DNA of 36,217 nucleotides from SIG607 sp045586405 (GCA_045586405.1 JAZNAG010000019.1:1-36217), one strand, 5' to 3'; positions 1 to 7,284 are shown, numbered from the stretch's first letter. Numbers and translations: made by a program. Notes: generated by a model from the sequence alone, not told the origin.

Positions 1-294
1 GATAATGCAGATGCATTTATTATAGTTCCGGGTGGCATTGGAACATATGAGGAGTTCTTTGAAATCCTAACGCTGAAACAATTATGCCGACACAATAAAC
101 CGATTGCTCTTTATAATATAATGGGATATTACGATGATATAAATTATGCAATGGAACAGGCTATGAAGAAAAACTTTATTCGTGATAATTGTAAAGAACT
201 ATATTATGTAACGGATAAACTTGATGATTTACTTCGTTATATTGAAACTCCGGTTAATAAAATAAGAACGATCAAGGAATTAAAAGACGGCTAA
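1..294 (+). CDS. LOG-family (TIGR00730-like) Rossmann-fold protein, C-terminal part
   Basis: The reading frame is open from the first base to a TAA at 292-294, so the 5' part lies outside the window. The visible 97 residues include PGGIGTYEE near the start, which is the PGGxGTxxE nucleotide-binding signature of the LOG / lysine-decarboxylase-like family. Members act as cytokinin riboside 5'-monophosphate phosphoribohydrolases or as nucleotide-ligand binding proteins. The rest (a hydrophobic strand, then NIMGYYDDINYAM and a charged tail) fits the usual C-terminal half. A hairpin terminator follows directly. Family assignment is firm; the substrate cannot be read from this fragment. Confidence 0.8.
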   Translation, partial: DNADAFIIVPGGIGTYEEFFEILTLKQLCRHNKPIALYNIMGYYDDINYAMEQAMKKNFIRDNCKELYYVTDKLDDLLRYIETPVNKIRTIKELKDG

Positions 295-321
295 TGCCGA
301 GCATTTTCTAATAATTGATAT

Positions 322-360
322 AAAAATGAGCAACACAAATCATTGTGATGCTCATTTTTT
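322..360 (+). terminator. Rho-independent terminator after the LOG-family gene
   Basis: AAAAATGAGCA and TGCTCATTTTTT form a stem, extended by CACAA/TTGTG after one mismatch, and end in a T run. It closes the gene ending at 294 and could also serve the convergent gene at 410-880. Confidence 0.75.
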
Positions 361-409
361 ATGTGACACATTTTTACTATAACTACGGCGAATTCGCCAG
401 AATTAAAAT

Positions 410-880
410 TTAAGGGAAGCTAATAATGCTTTTCTTTTTCTTCTTGGCATAATCGAGTGCTATTTTTGTTCCGCTTTTTCTACCTTTTGGGGTGTAATCC
501 TCTTTATAATAAACAATGCAGAAACGGCTATTATCTATCATCTCACAGTTGCGCTTAACATAGCTTGCTTTACCTGCGCCGAGCACCGATTTTGGAAAAT
601 AGGTATCCTCATAACTTTCTAAGAGGTATGCTTTATAGCTTTCATCAATATACGGATATTCCGCCCTCACAAAAATTCTTTTTATGTGAGGGTGCTTTTT
701 CTTTGTTTCGGTTACTATATCATAGCAGAGATCATCAAAGTGGCTCTTGCTGCCAAAAAGAAAAGTATCAATACTTTCTTCTGTAATTAAATGTTCGATT
801 AACAAACACAGTTTTTTCTTTAACTCATCAGTCGCATTAATTTCCCTATGACCGATAAAACAACAAGTATTCTCTAACAC
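410..880 (-). CDS. SLOG-superfamily (DUF1273/YpsA-like) protein
   Basis: A 156-residue protein starting at GTG 880. It has the CCFIGHRE motif at residues 6-13, corresponding to the CFTGHR signature of DUF1273/YpsA-type SLOG proteins, an RNCEMIDNSRFCIVYY segment and a late GRKSGTKIALDYA motif. Both ends of the Rossmann-like fold are therefore present and the length is normal. SLOG proteins are thought to bind nucleotide-derived ligands; no enzymatic role can be assigned. The adjacent partial gene belongs to the same broad superfamily, an uncommon pairing. A GAGAGG ribosome binding site lies about 11 bases before the GTG, which is long. Confidence 0.75.
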   Translation of the reverse strand: MLENTCCFIGHREINATDELKKKLCLLIEHLITEESIDTFLFGSKSHFDDLCYDIVTETKKKHPHIKRIFVRAEYPYIDESYKAYLLESYEDTYFPKSVLGAGKASYVKRNCEMIDNSRFCIVYYKEDYTPKGRKSGTKIALDYAKKKKKSIISFP

Positions 881-1005
881 AGCACTCGTTACCTCTCAAC
901 TTAGTTATATTATACAGTTTAACATAATGGTGTTTGCATTACAAGTCTTGGGTATAAAACCGTTAAGTTTGGCGGTAAAATATAATTAAGAAAGGTGGTG
1001 AGGCT

Positions 1006-1317
1006 ATGGATACACATAAGAGGCTTCGTCAGTTATTGGATGAGCGCGGATGGACTGAATATAGATTATCAAAAGAATGCGGTTTGTCCGAATCTACTCT
1101 TGCAAATATTTTCAGAAGGAATACTTTACCTTCAATAAGTACATTAGAAGCAATTTGCGCCGGATTCGGCATTACAATATCCCAGTTCTTTGCAGACGGA
1201 GATATGGTTGAGATGACACCTGAAATCAAAGAACTCTTTGACTCTTGGGTTAGCCTCACAGCAGAACAGAAAAAAGCGGTCATGCAAATGATACGCACGC
1301 TTAATTCAAATAAGTAA
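1006..1317 (+). CDS. small XRE-family helix-turn-helix regulator
   Basis: A 103-residue protein. Residues 4-62 form a Cro/CI-type HTH: LRQLLDERGWTEYRLSKECGLSESTLANIFRRNTLPSISTLEAICAGFG, with the usual Q/E-R-LSK and P-S-TLE positions. A short helical tail (TAEQKKAVMQMIRTL) may serve in dimerisation. The ATG is preceded by AAAGGTGGTGAGG, a good ribosome binding site, and a terminator follows at once, so it is monocistronic. It may regulate itself or the neighbouring SLOG gene, but no operator was recognised. The type is common in accessory regions of Clostridia. Confidence 0.85.
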   Translation: MDTHKRLRQLLDERGWTEYRLSKECGLSESTLANIFRRNTLPSISTLEAICAGFGITISQFFADGDMVEMTPEIKELFDSWVSLTAEQKKAVMQMIRTLNSNK

Positions 1318-1320
1318 ATC

Positions 1321-1346
1321 AAAAGCCGCCCAATCGGGCGGCTTTT
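1321..1346. terminator. bidirectional terminator between convergent genes
   Basis: GCCGCCC and GGGCGGC pair around a four-base AATC loop, flanked by AAAA and TTTT. It lies between the XRE gene (+) and the transglutaminase gene (-). Confidence 0.85.
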
Positions 1347-1355
1347 ACAATGCTC

Positions 1356-2267
1356 TTAATATATCTTCGTTATGAAAAATTCTTCATCCGTAACAAATGC
1401 ACAATCAATTTTACGGAGTCCGTAAAGGCACTCTCGATTAATAGTTTGAATGGTGTCAAAAGTTACATCTATATTCCACCAAGAATCATTAAAATAAACT
1501 CTATTCCAGGTATGGTGATACTGAACATTTTCTCGTTTATTACCGTCAACTACATAGCAGGGGATATTTTGACTACGACAAAGCGTGGCAAACAGATGGG
1601 AAAAGTCATAACAAATTCCTTTTCGTGAGCTTAAGGTTTTACGAACATTGAAATACTGTATTACCGGATTACAATCATAATCATACTCAAAATTATGTGT
1701 CATCCAATAATATATTGTTTTTACTTTTTCTTCATCAGTATCACAGTCGGCACAAATTTCGTCAGCGAGCTCCACAGTCTTTGTATCCCACAGCGTTGCC
1801 CGACCGTTGGTAAGAGAAACACCCTCTTGTTTGTAGACGAAAATATATGCAGTAAAAAGCAAAGCAATTATAAGTGCCGATACTATCAAAACATATATTT
1901 TCGTCGGCGGATTGTCCTTATGCGTACCATCAGCAAAAACAGTAAAATATGTAAAGACAATAGCAATAGAGATGATTGCTAAAAACGGAAACACTCTACG
2001 ACAGTATACAGCGTAAGCAAAGTTTATCAAAAAAATAAGTGCAAGTAAAATAAATATGACTGAACGCATTGCCTTTGATTTTATCTCTACTGCTAAAAAC
2101 AAACACGGTAAAACTGACAGCAAATAGAATACTGTAAGCGTTTGAGATAAAACAAGAAAATCTTTTAAATACAAACCCAACAGTAAATTATAGGCGGATT
2201 CAATAGCAAAGAAAATTAGTCTGGCTTTTGACTGCAATGTGATTGCGAATAATTTGGATATCTTCAC
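1356..2267 (-). CDS. membrane protein with transglutaminase-like domain
   Basis: A 303-residue protein starting at GTG 2267 after GAGGAA. The first half is hydrophobic with about five membrane segments (roughly residues 18-35, 40-60, 67-90, 93-112 and 122-145). The second half carries a transglutaminase-like cysteine protease core. The triad can be placed: Cys219 in RKGICYDFSHLFATLC, His252 in HHTWNRVYF, and Asp267 in WWNIDVTFD. The domain should face outside the membrane. Substrates of such bacterial proteins are mostly unknown; proteolysis or cross-linking of envelope proteins is an inference. Its neighbours give no functional hint. Confidence 0.8.
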   Translation of the reverse strand: MKISKLFAITLQSKARLIFFAIESAYNLLLGLYLKDFLVLSQTLTVFYLLSVLPCLFLAVEIKSKAMRSVIFILLALIFLINFAYAVYCRRVFPFLAIISIAIVFTYFTVFADGTHKDNPPTKIYVLIVSALIIALLFTAYIFVYKQEGVSLTNGRATLWDTKTVELADEICADCDTDEEKVKTIYYWMTHNFEYDYDCNPVIQYFNVRKTLSSRKGICYDFSHLFATLCRSQNIPCYVVDGNKRENVQYHHTWNRVYFNDSWWNIDVTFDTIQTINRECLYGLRKIDCAFVTDEEFFITKIY

Positions 2268-2498
2268 GATAATTCCTCAATTCATTTGTAAATTCACATT
2301 GCAACAATTCGTTTTCCAATACTTAAAATCTAAAATTCAAATGATTCTTGCCCTTGATTTTGCCCTTATAATACTTTTGGGCAAGGGTAAAACGAAATAA
2401 TAAGTCATAACAAGTTGAAATGAGTTGTTTGCGAAAAACCTTTTATTTGCAAGACTTTTAGAGGATTTTATTAACACCTAACAATAAGCGATAATAAT

Positions 2499-2609
2499 TC
2501 ACGAAATATTAGTTGTCAAATTCCAATTTATCAAGCTGCTTTCTGGTGTACTTTTTGCGTTTCTTCCCTTTCTACAAGGGCTGATTTGTACTTTTACGAC
2601 TTCTATTAC
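2499..2609 (-). pseudogene. possible remnant of a rolling-circle Rep-type protein
   Basis: A 36-codon open stretch reads VIEVVKVQISPCRKGRNAKS and continues TPESSLINWN. It resembles, from memory only, the N-terminal VxVxKV...RKGR...TPE...N motif of rolling-circle Rep proteins found on Firmicute mobile elements. No start codon with a ribosome binding site and no continuation in any frame were found. It sits just downstream of a terminator hairpin. If the resemblance is real it is a decayed fragment; chance similarity is quite possible. Confidence 0.25.
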
Positions 2610-2616
2610 AAAAAAG

Positions 2617-2638
2617 AAAGCCCTCGAAAGAGGGCTTT
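2617..2638 (-). terminator. hairpin with T run on the minus strand
   Basis: AAAGCCCTC pairs with GAGGGCTTT around a GAAA/TTTC loop. Read on the minus strand it is followed by CTTTTTTG. It forms a second barrier behind the spoIIID terminator. Confidence 0.6.
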
Positions 2639-2702
2639 TCTGTTTTGCTCACGATGTAGATTCGAACAGGGCAATATTGGAATAGCAAAGAATTATATAA
2701 AT

Positions 2703-2729
2703 AACCCGACTTGAAAACCAAGTCGGGTT
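2703..2729 (-). terminator. terminator of spoIIID
   Basis: AACCCGACTTG and CAAGTCGGGTT form an 11-bp perfect stem around AAAAC. It overlaps the stop codon of spoIIID, and an AT-rich run follows on the minus strand. Confidence 0.75.
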
Positions 2730-2967
2730 ATTTTTCTTTACTGTATTTGTTTTTTGTTGCTATACCGCCGCGGATATGACGTTGCTCTTTATTTATATCA
2801 AGAATTTTTCGCACCTCTTTAAAAAGGGCAGGGTTTTCATAGCGAAGTCTTTCGGCTACGTCTTTATGTACGGTAGATTTGCTGACACTAAAGACCTTTG
2901 CCGTGGCACGTACCGTGGCGCCGGTTTCAAGAATATACTGTCCCAGCATAACTGCTCTGCTTTTCAT
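2728..2967 (-). CDS. spoIIID: SpoIIID, mother-cell sporulation transcription factor
   Basis: A 79-residue DNA-binding protein of typical family length. The helix-turn-helix is ATVRATAKVFSVSKSTVHKDVAERL (residues 17-41), followed by the family hallmark NKEQRHIRGGIATKNKY and a basic tail. In Bacillus, SpoIIID works in the mother cell with sigma-E to switch early genes off and some late genes (including sigK) on. The ATG at 2967 has TAGGAG upstream inside a TTTACCAA/TTGGTAAA inverted repeat. A sigma-E-like promoter lies just upstream, as expected. The gene ends in its own terminator. Confidence 0.95.
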   Translation of the reverse strand: MKSRAVMLGQYILETGATVRATAKVFSVSKSTVHKDVAERLRYENPALFKEVRKILDINKEQRHIRGGIATKNKYSKEK

Positions 2968-2969
2968 AC

Positions 2970-2998
2970 TTTACCAACTCCTAATAGGGCTTGGTAAA
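2970..2998 (-). promoter_or_regulatory. inverted repeat around the spoIIID ribosome binding site
   Basis: TTTACCAA (2970-2977) and TTGGTAAA (2991-2998) are perfect 8-bp complements. The TAGGAG ribosome binding site lies between the arms and the inner arm ends two bases before the ATG. The outer arm touches the -10 element, so it may act as a DNA operator rather than an RNA hairpin. Confidence 0.45.
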
Positions 2999-3026
2999 AT
3001 GTATGAAAAATACCGTGCAGATATTA
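2998..3026 (-). promoter_or_regulatory. sigma-E-like promoter of spoIIID
   Basis: On the minus strand, TAATATC (3026-3020), 14 bases, then CATACATT (3005-2998). This fits the sigma-E consensus: -35 kmATATT, spacer of 14-15, -10 CATACAnT. spoIIID is a classic sigma-E gene in Bacillus, so position and sequence agree. Confidence 0.7.
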
Positions 3027-3029
3027 CTG

Positions 3030-3506
3030 TTATTTAACGGTCATAATACTTGGCATTATGCCCTGCTTTGTTATATCTATTACGGCGTAGGAATTGGCGC
3101 CTTCTCGGCTGCTTGAAACCGAGCCGGGATTTACAAGATAAATGCCGTCTGAGTAGCAGCACATACTTTTGTGAGTATGACCGAAAAGGGCAAGAGAGCA
3201 GTTATTTTCCTTTGCTGTGTTTAGCAGGGTTTCGGTGGTATACTTTACATTTTGACGGTGTCCGTGGCAGTAGTATATCCGTGTGTTTTCTACGGTTACA
3301 ATATTAAAAGATTTAGCGGTGGAAGAAAAATCACAATTACCCGAAACAATATGAAAAATACGGTTGGTAAAAAAGCCTTTTACGGTTTCAATATCGCTTG
3401 TGTTATCTCCAAGAAAGAAGATATGCACTATATCGGCGTGTTTTTCTATTATATTTTTAAGCACGGCGGTATTGCGGTGTGAATCGGAGAGAACTAAAAT
3501 TCTCAT
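3030..3506 (-). CDS. YfcE/MJ0936-type metallophosphoesterase
   Basis: A 158-residue calcineurin-like phosphoesterase with all metal-binding motifs: D-S-H at residues 8-10, GDN near 34, GNCD near 56, CHGH near 80, GHTH near 110, then NPGSVSSSR. This is the compact YfcE/MJ0936 architecture, a divalent-metal-dependent phosphodiesterase whose natural substrate is usually unknown. TTAAGGAG lies upstream of the ATG. It is divergent from the small-gene cassette with only 41 bases between starts, and its stop lies four bases from the spoIIID promoter -35. Confidence 0.9.
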   Translation of the reverse strand: MRILVLSDSHRNTAVLKNIIEKHADIVHIFFLGDNTSDIETVKGFFTNRIFHIVSGNCDFSSTAKSFNIVTVENTRIYYCHGHRQNVKYTTETLLNTAKENNCSLALFGHTHKSMCCYSDGIYLVNPGSVSSSREGANSYAVIDITKQGIMPSIMTVK

Positions 3507-3547
3507 AAAAAATTACTCCTTAACATATTATATATAGGGTGAGTATT

Positions 3548-3733
3548 ATGAACTACGATATAAACAAGATAATGAAAGCGGCAAAAAACGGGGATATGCA
3601 GGACGTTATGTCTAAACTGAACCCCACCGATGCCGAAAAGATAAAGGAAATTTTAAAAGACAATGCAAAGCTAAACGAAATATTAAACAGCGATAAGGCG
3701 CGGGCTATAATGGAGAGGCTGAAAAATGGATGA
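3548..3733 (+). CDS. small conserved-looking protein, cassette gene 1
   Basis: A 61-residue soluble helical protein rich in Lys, Asn and Asp, without cysteine or a membrane segment. ATG 3548 is chosen because AGGGTGAG lies six bases upstream; a GTG at 3539 would put its start inside that site. The end overlaps the start of the next gene (3726). I do not recognise a named family. Repeated LNPTDAEKIKEILKD and LNEILNSDKARAIMERLK units suggest a compact helical domain. Overlaps with the next two genes show it is translated with them. Confidence 0.7.
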   Translation: MNYDINKIMKAAKNGDMQDVMSKLNPTDAEKIKEILKDNAKLNEILNSDKARAIMERLKNG

Positions 3734-4061
3734 GCTTTCCGAAAAAATAAACAGCATACTGTCAAACCCTGAAAGCGTGGCAGAGCTTAAAGAAATGGCA
3801 GAAAATCTTTTTGGCGAGAAAAAGCAAGAGGTACCCGCCGTCTTGCCCGATACCGACTCGTTAGATATAGCATCTCTTATGTCGGTTATCGGAAGATTAA
3901 AGGACAGCGAGAAAACCGAGAACCAAAAACTTCTTCTTGCACTTAAACCGCATTTAAGCGCAGAGCGTCAAAAAAGGGTGGATACCGCCGTAAAGATATT
4001 AAAACTTTTGGAGCTTCTGCCGTTTTTAAAGGACAGCGGAATTTTAGGGGGTATACTATGA
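3726..4061 (+). CDS. small helical protein, cassette gene 2
   Basis: A 111-residue protein with no signal peptide. The C-terminal half carries LLLALKPHLSAERQKRVDTAVKILKLLELLPFLKDSGIL, an amphipathic helical segment I believe recurs in clostridial proteins of unknown function. GGAGAGG precedes the ATG. It overlaps the previous gene by eight bases and the next by four (ATGA), indicating translational coupling. The N-terminal part is acidic. No catalytic motif is visible. It may bind membranes or partners through the hydrophobic helix, which is inference only. Confidence 0.75.
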   Translation: MDELSEKINSILSNPESVAELKEMAENLFGEKKQEVPAVLPDTDSLDIASLMSVIGRLKDSEKTENQKLLLALKPHLSAERQKRVDTAVKILKLLELLPFLKDSGILGGIL

Positions 4062-4324
4062 CCGATTTTCAGCGTGAAAAAGAGGAAGCGGCAAATCGTG
4101 TCAGGCGAATGAACGAAATGTACAAGCAAAAAGCAAGACTGAGTGAGCCCGTTAAAAAAGAGGCGACACCTTCCAAAAATTCTTTCGATATATTGCGCCT
4201 TTTTCGTTTCGACAGCATTAAAAATGATCCTGACAGGCTTATAATAATGTTCGTGTTTTTAATACTTGGCAGAGAAAAGTGTGATGAAAAACTTTTATAC
4301 GCTCTGCTTTACATTATGCTGTAA
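4058..4324 (+). CDS. small protein with C-terminal hydrophobic helix, cassette gene 3
   Basis: An 88-residue protein starting at the ATGA overlap with gene 2, with AGGGGG upstream. The first 40 residues are very charged (REKEEAANRVRRMNEMYKQKAR). The rest ends in DRLIIMFVFLILGREKCDEKLLYALLYIML, two short hydrophobic stretches split by a charged hinge. It could be a tail-anchored or peripheral membrane protein. No family name is known to me. No clear terminator follows. Confidence 0.7.
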   Translation: MTDFQREKEEAANRVRRMNEMYKQKARLSEPVKKEATPSKNSFDILRLFRFDSIKNDPDRLIIMFVFLILGREKCDEKLLYALLYIML

Positions 4325-4675
4325 AAAAGCAGTATAAAAAATGCGGTAAAGCCATAAGAAAAGGCTGTAAAAATTGGAATTATGTTAACTTTGAAACCAA
4401 AAAAGTTATTAAAGTTATGAACAGAGTTATTTACATTTTATTGGTCAAAACACGGAGTAATGGGCTTAAAAAGGGGGGGTTTTGTTCAAAACACGGTGCA
4501 TAACTTTAAAAACTTTTGTTTTGTGCATAATAAACAGTAAATATTATGTAAACCAGAAAAAAGTCGAAAAAGGAACTCCTTTGTAAAAATATGTTTACTT
4601 TCAGAAGCGAATGTGTTAAAATAAACACAAGTAAAAAGGCCCTCTGTTTCGGGCTTTGTTTAAAGGAAGATATAT
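4325..4675. other. intergenic stretch with direct repeats and leader
   Basis: About 350 AT-rich bases with no credible gene. It holds two copies of TCAAAACACGG (4445-4455 and 4486-4496) and two of GTGCATAA (4496-4503 and 4523-4530), a run of seven G, and the promoter and leader hairpin of the lipoprotein gene. The repeats could be regulator sites; nothing else is recognised. Confidence 0.5.
4594..4622 (+). promoter_or_regulatory. sigma-A promoter of the DUF4358 lipoprotein gene
   Basis: TTTACT, 17 bases, TAAAAT. A short GC hairpin (AAGGCCC/GGGCTTT, 4637-4657) lies between it and the ribosome binding site. Confidence 0.55.
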
Positions 4676-5158
4676 ATGAAAGTAACAAAGTTTTTATGCT
4701 GGTTGTTTGCTTTTTGTTTTCTGATTTTCTCCCTTTGCTCGTGCAGGGGCAAAGAGACGCTGACCGTAAAAGAAATAAGCGCGGCTCTTGAGGAAATTTG
4801 CCTTACAGACGAAAACATATATGAAGTAAGCAAGGCTGATATTGAAAACCGTTTTAATTTTGACGGAAACCTGCTGGGTGACTGTGTTATAAAAATGAGC
4901 AATAACGAAGAAAAGCTTTTGCTTGTTGCAGTAATGCAGGTTAAAGAGGAAAAAGACAGAGAAGCGGTAATAAGCGGTATAAACGCAACCGTAAAAGCCG
5001 CATCGGCGTCCTTCAGCGTTCTTGGCGATGAACATTTAGCTCAGATACAGCAACGGCTGTTTTATGAGTATGAAGATATACTTATAGTTGTTATTGCCGA
5101 AAAGTATGAGGCGTCAAAAGCATATCTGGAAGAAATAAATGCTAAAAAAATTATTTAA
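4676..5158 (+). CDS. DUF4358-like lipoprotein
   Basis: A 160-residue protein with a lipoprotein signal: MKVTKF, a hydrophobic core, and a lipobox LCSC with Cys23. The mature part has the DUF4358 pattern: a KMSNNEEKLLLVAVMQVKEEKDREAVISGI segment followed by a helical region and a final ILIVVIAEKYEASK strand. The family is common in Clostridia and has no known function. AAAGGAAG precedes the ATG. It has its own promoter and terminator, so it is monocistronic and anchored on the outer face of the membrane. Confidence 0.75.
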   Translation: MKVTKFLCWLFAFCFLIFSLCSCRGKETLTVKEISAALEEICLTDENIYEVSKADIENRFNFDGNLLGDCVIKMSNNEEKLLLVAVMQVKEEKDREAVISGINATVKAASASFSVLGDEHLAQIQQRLFYEYEDILIVVIAEKYEASKAYLEEINAKKII

Positions 5159-5190
5159 AAACAGAGTTGAAAATCAACTCTGTTTTTGTT
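5157..5190. terminator. terminator after the DUF4358 lipoprotein gene
   Basis: AAAACAGAGTTGA pairs with TCAACTCTGTTTT around AAA, with a further T run. It lies between convergent genes and probably serves both. Confidence 0.85.
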
Positions 5191-5203
5191 TTAAATAAAT
5201 AGT

Positions 5204-6436
5204 TTATTCTGCAGGCTCTTCGGCAGAAGCATCTGTGGCGGAATAAGTGGCGATGGGTGTGTGCCAACCGGTAAGGTCCACTCCGTTTTTTGTCATATAA
5301 TCTTCGGGCTGTATATCGTCATATATAAAAGCGCGTATAAGTTTTCCCGCATATTCATAGTTATAGTAAACACAGGAAGCACCGGAACCGCGGTAGTCAG
5401 CGTTTATAATATAGTTATCGTGAGGAACACGGGCTTCTGTAAAGGAAGGCTTTTTGGCAAGAAGAGAAGCCATAGAAAACATCTGATTATGACTGAGAGA
5501 GGTTTTAATATACGGTGTCAGCTTATTAACAAGAGAGGGATAAGAGGTTACGTCTGTATCAAGAGCCTTTTCCATAATTTTCTTAAGAACAACTCTTTGA
5601 CGTTCTGTTCTGCCAAAGTCGTTGGTATTACCGTAAGCATTAACCGCCTTTCTTATACGGGCATAGGCAACCGCCTGCATACCGTTCACCTTATGGGTAC
5701 CGGCTTTGTATATGAAATAGGGTGTGGGATCTTCACCGATATTTATATACTGCTCGTTTATAAGGGCGTTGATACCATGGTATGTGTCGGCGATTTCAGC
5801 ACTGGTTACTTCTATTTCAATTCCGCCCACAGCATCAATAATATCTGCCATACCGTAGAAGTTAACGGTGGCGTAAGCCGAAATATCAAGACCGAAACAG
5901 GTATTAAGGGTTTTAACCGCAAGGGAAGGTCCGCCAATGCTATAAGCCGAGTTTATTTTGTTATAGCTGGTTTTACCATTGTTTTCGATAGGCACAAGAC
6001 TGTCGCGCAAAACAGAAATTATTTTTAATTCGTTATCTGTTTTGTTTATACTAAGTATCATAATAGAGTCGCTAAGACCTGAAAAGCTGCCTTTGTCACG
6101 TGTGTCAACACCGAAAAGAGCAATATTGAAAACGTCTTTGCTTATAACAGTATCAATACCAAGGTCATCATTGTCAAGTTTTGAGAAATCATTATCACTG
6201 CCCAGCTTTTCAAGGATAACGGTAATGTATACACCCATAAAACTACCCAGTATAATAAAAACGGCAAGAAGTGACGCAAGTATGCTTAAGGAAATGCGTT
6301 TTCTTTTTGAAAGATTTTTCCACCAGCTTAAAAAGCGGTTTTTCTTTTTCTTCGCAGGTTTTTTTGGGGGTTCGTTATCATTTGGAGAACCCATATAATA
6401 GGAATTTAAGTTAACGCTATTATTTTGATTATTCAT
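5204..6436 (-). CDS. LytR-CpsA-Psr (LCP) family cell-wall ligase
   Basis: A 410-residue membrane protein. It has a Lys-rich cytoplasmic N-terminus with Pro, one membrane helix (about 48-73), then an extracellular LCP domain. Family signatures are present: NIALFGVDTRD (Asp111, Arg113), SDSIMILSI (Asp123), SVLRDSL (Arg144), KINSAYSIGG and the late RTERQRVVLKKI motif. LCP enzymes transfer undecaprenyl-linked glycopolymers to peptidoglycan. The C-terminal 100 residues form the variable tail. It overlaps the upstream rsmI by eight bases, so it is translated from the same mRNA, an order that does not by itself explain function. Confidence 0.9.
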   Translation of the reverse strand: MNNQNNSVNLNSYYMGSPNDNEPPKKPAKKKKNRFLSWWKNLSKRKRISLSILASLLAVFIILGSFMGVYITVILEKLGSDNDFSKLDNDDLGIDTVISKDVFNIALFGVDTRDKGSFSGLSDSIMILSINKTDNELKIISVLRDSLVPIENNGKTSYNKINSAYSIGGPSLAVKTLNTCFGLDISAYATVNFYGMADIIDAVGGIEIEVTSAEIADTYHGINALINEQYINIGEDPTPYFIYKAGTHKVNGMQAVAYARIRKAVNAYGNTNDFGRTERQRVVLKKIMEKALDTDVTSYPSLVNKLTPYIKTSLSHNQMFSMASLLAKKPSFTEARVPHDNYIINADYRGSGASCVYYNYEYAGKLIRAFIYDDIQPEDYMTKNGVDLTGWHTPIATYSATDASAEEPAE

Positions 6437-7253
6437 TTGTCATCCCTCTGTAAATATCACCTTTTTTAAGGTGTGTAATTTCTGCCGCCTTTTTTGCCGC
6501 AAGTGAGGCAGGCTCGTTATTTTTGCAAAAACCTTTTGCAATTTCTATTGCTTCTTCAAGGGTATAATTTTTTTCTTCCTCAGTGTAACCGCTGACTATC
6601 AGCACAAACTCACCCTTAGGGGCAGTTTCGCTGTATTTTTCCAGCGCCTCTTTAAAGGTTGTGTGGATAACCTCTTCGTGAATTTTGGTAAGTTCACGGA
6701 CAAGGGCAATTTTTCTGTCCCCAAAAACTTCCAGCATATCTGAAAGAGTAGCTATAAGCTTGTGCGGGGCTTCATAAAATATCATAGTGCGTTTTTCGAA
6801 TTTTATTTCATTAAGGTGGGCGCGTCTTCCCGGTTTGTTTACGGTAAGGAAGCCCTCAAAGGTAAATCTGCCTGACGGCATACCCGACATAGCAAGGGCG
6901 GTTACCACAGCGCTGGGGCCGGGCACCGACTCAACGGTTATGCCATTATCATACGCAAGTCGCACCATATCTTCGCCGGGGTCTGAAATAGCCGGCATAC
7001 CTGCATCTGTAACAAGGGCACAGTTTTGCCCTGACAGTAAGCGGTCAATAATTTCGCCGCCGCGAGATTTTTTGTTATGTTCGTAATAAGAAAGCATAGG
7101 CTTTTTTATGCCGAGAAAATTAAGAAGTTTTACCGTAACGCGAGTGTCTTCTGCGGCAATAAAGTCTGCTTCTTCAAGAGTTTTTGCGGCGCGGGGAGAA
7201 AGGTCGCCCAGATTTCCGATAGGCGTACCGACAAGATAAAGTTTGCCTGCCAT
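6429..7253 (-). CDS. rsmI: 16S rRNA (cytidine(1402)-2'-O)-methyltransferase RsmI
   Basis: A 274-residue SAM-dependent tetrapyrrole-methylase-fold enzyme. It starts with LYLVGTPIGNLGDLSPRA, the RsmI signature, and continues with AAEDTRVT, LVTDAGMPAISDPG, VPGPSAVVTALAMSG and FEGFLTVNKPGRR. It 2'-O-methylates C1402 in the ribosomal decoding centre. The ATG follows AAGGAGGG. It is the first gene of the rsmI-LCP pair and is preceded by a promoter at 7285-7313. Length matches the family. Confidence 0.96.
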   Translation of the reverse strand: MAGKLYLVGTPIGNLGDLSPRAAKTLEEADFIAAEDTRVTVKLLNFLGIKKPMLSYYEHNKKSRGGEIIDRLLSGQNCALVTDAGMPAISDPGEDMVRLAYDNGITVESVPGPSAVVTALAMSGMPSGRFTFEGFLTVNKPGRRAHLNEIKFEKRTMIFYEAPHKLIATLSDMLEVFGDRKIALVRELTKIHEEVIHTTFKEALEKYSETAPKGEFVLIVSGYTEEEKNYTLEEAIEIAKGFCKNNEPASLAAKKAAEITHLKKGDIYRGMTNE

Positions 7254-7284
7254 AAAAACCCTCCTTAAATATATTGCCTTTGGT

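Larger units (their letters stand above)
2268..2727. other. gene-poor stretch with degraded mobile-element character
   Basis: About 460 bases with no convincing intact gene. It contains CTTGCCC and GGGCAAG arms (about 2348-2385) that form an inverted repeat, a strong hairpin at 2617-2638, a short minus-strand reading frame resembling a Rep fragment (2499-2609), and a tRNA-TpsiC-like string (GTTCGAATC on the minus strand near 2665). Together these suggest an old insertion or excision scar. This is inference from texture, not a recognised element. Confidence 0.35.

Noticed and set aside
2655..2675. tRNA-like string (GTTCGAATC on the minus strand)
   Set aside because: No acceptor, D or anticodon arm could be folded around it, so it is not a tRNA gene; kept only as a weak hint of an old attachment site.
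3524..3532. CATATTATA, matching a sigma-K -10 element before the three-gene cassette
   Set aside because: No AC-type -35 at the right distance, and the transcript start would fall on the ribosome binding site.
5261..6028. 255-codon open frame antisense to the LCP gene
   Set aside because: Overlaps a well-supported LCP protein; no start signals and no motif.
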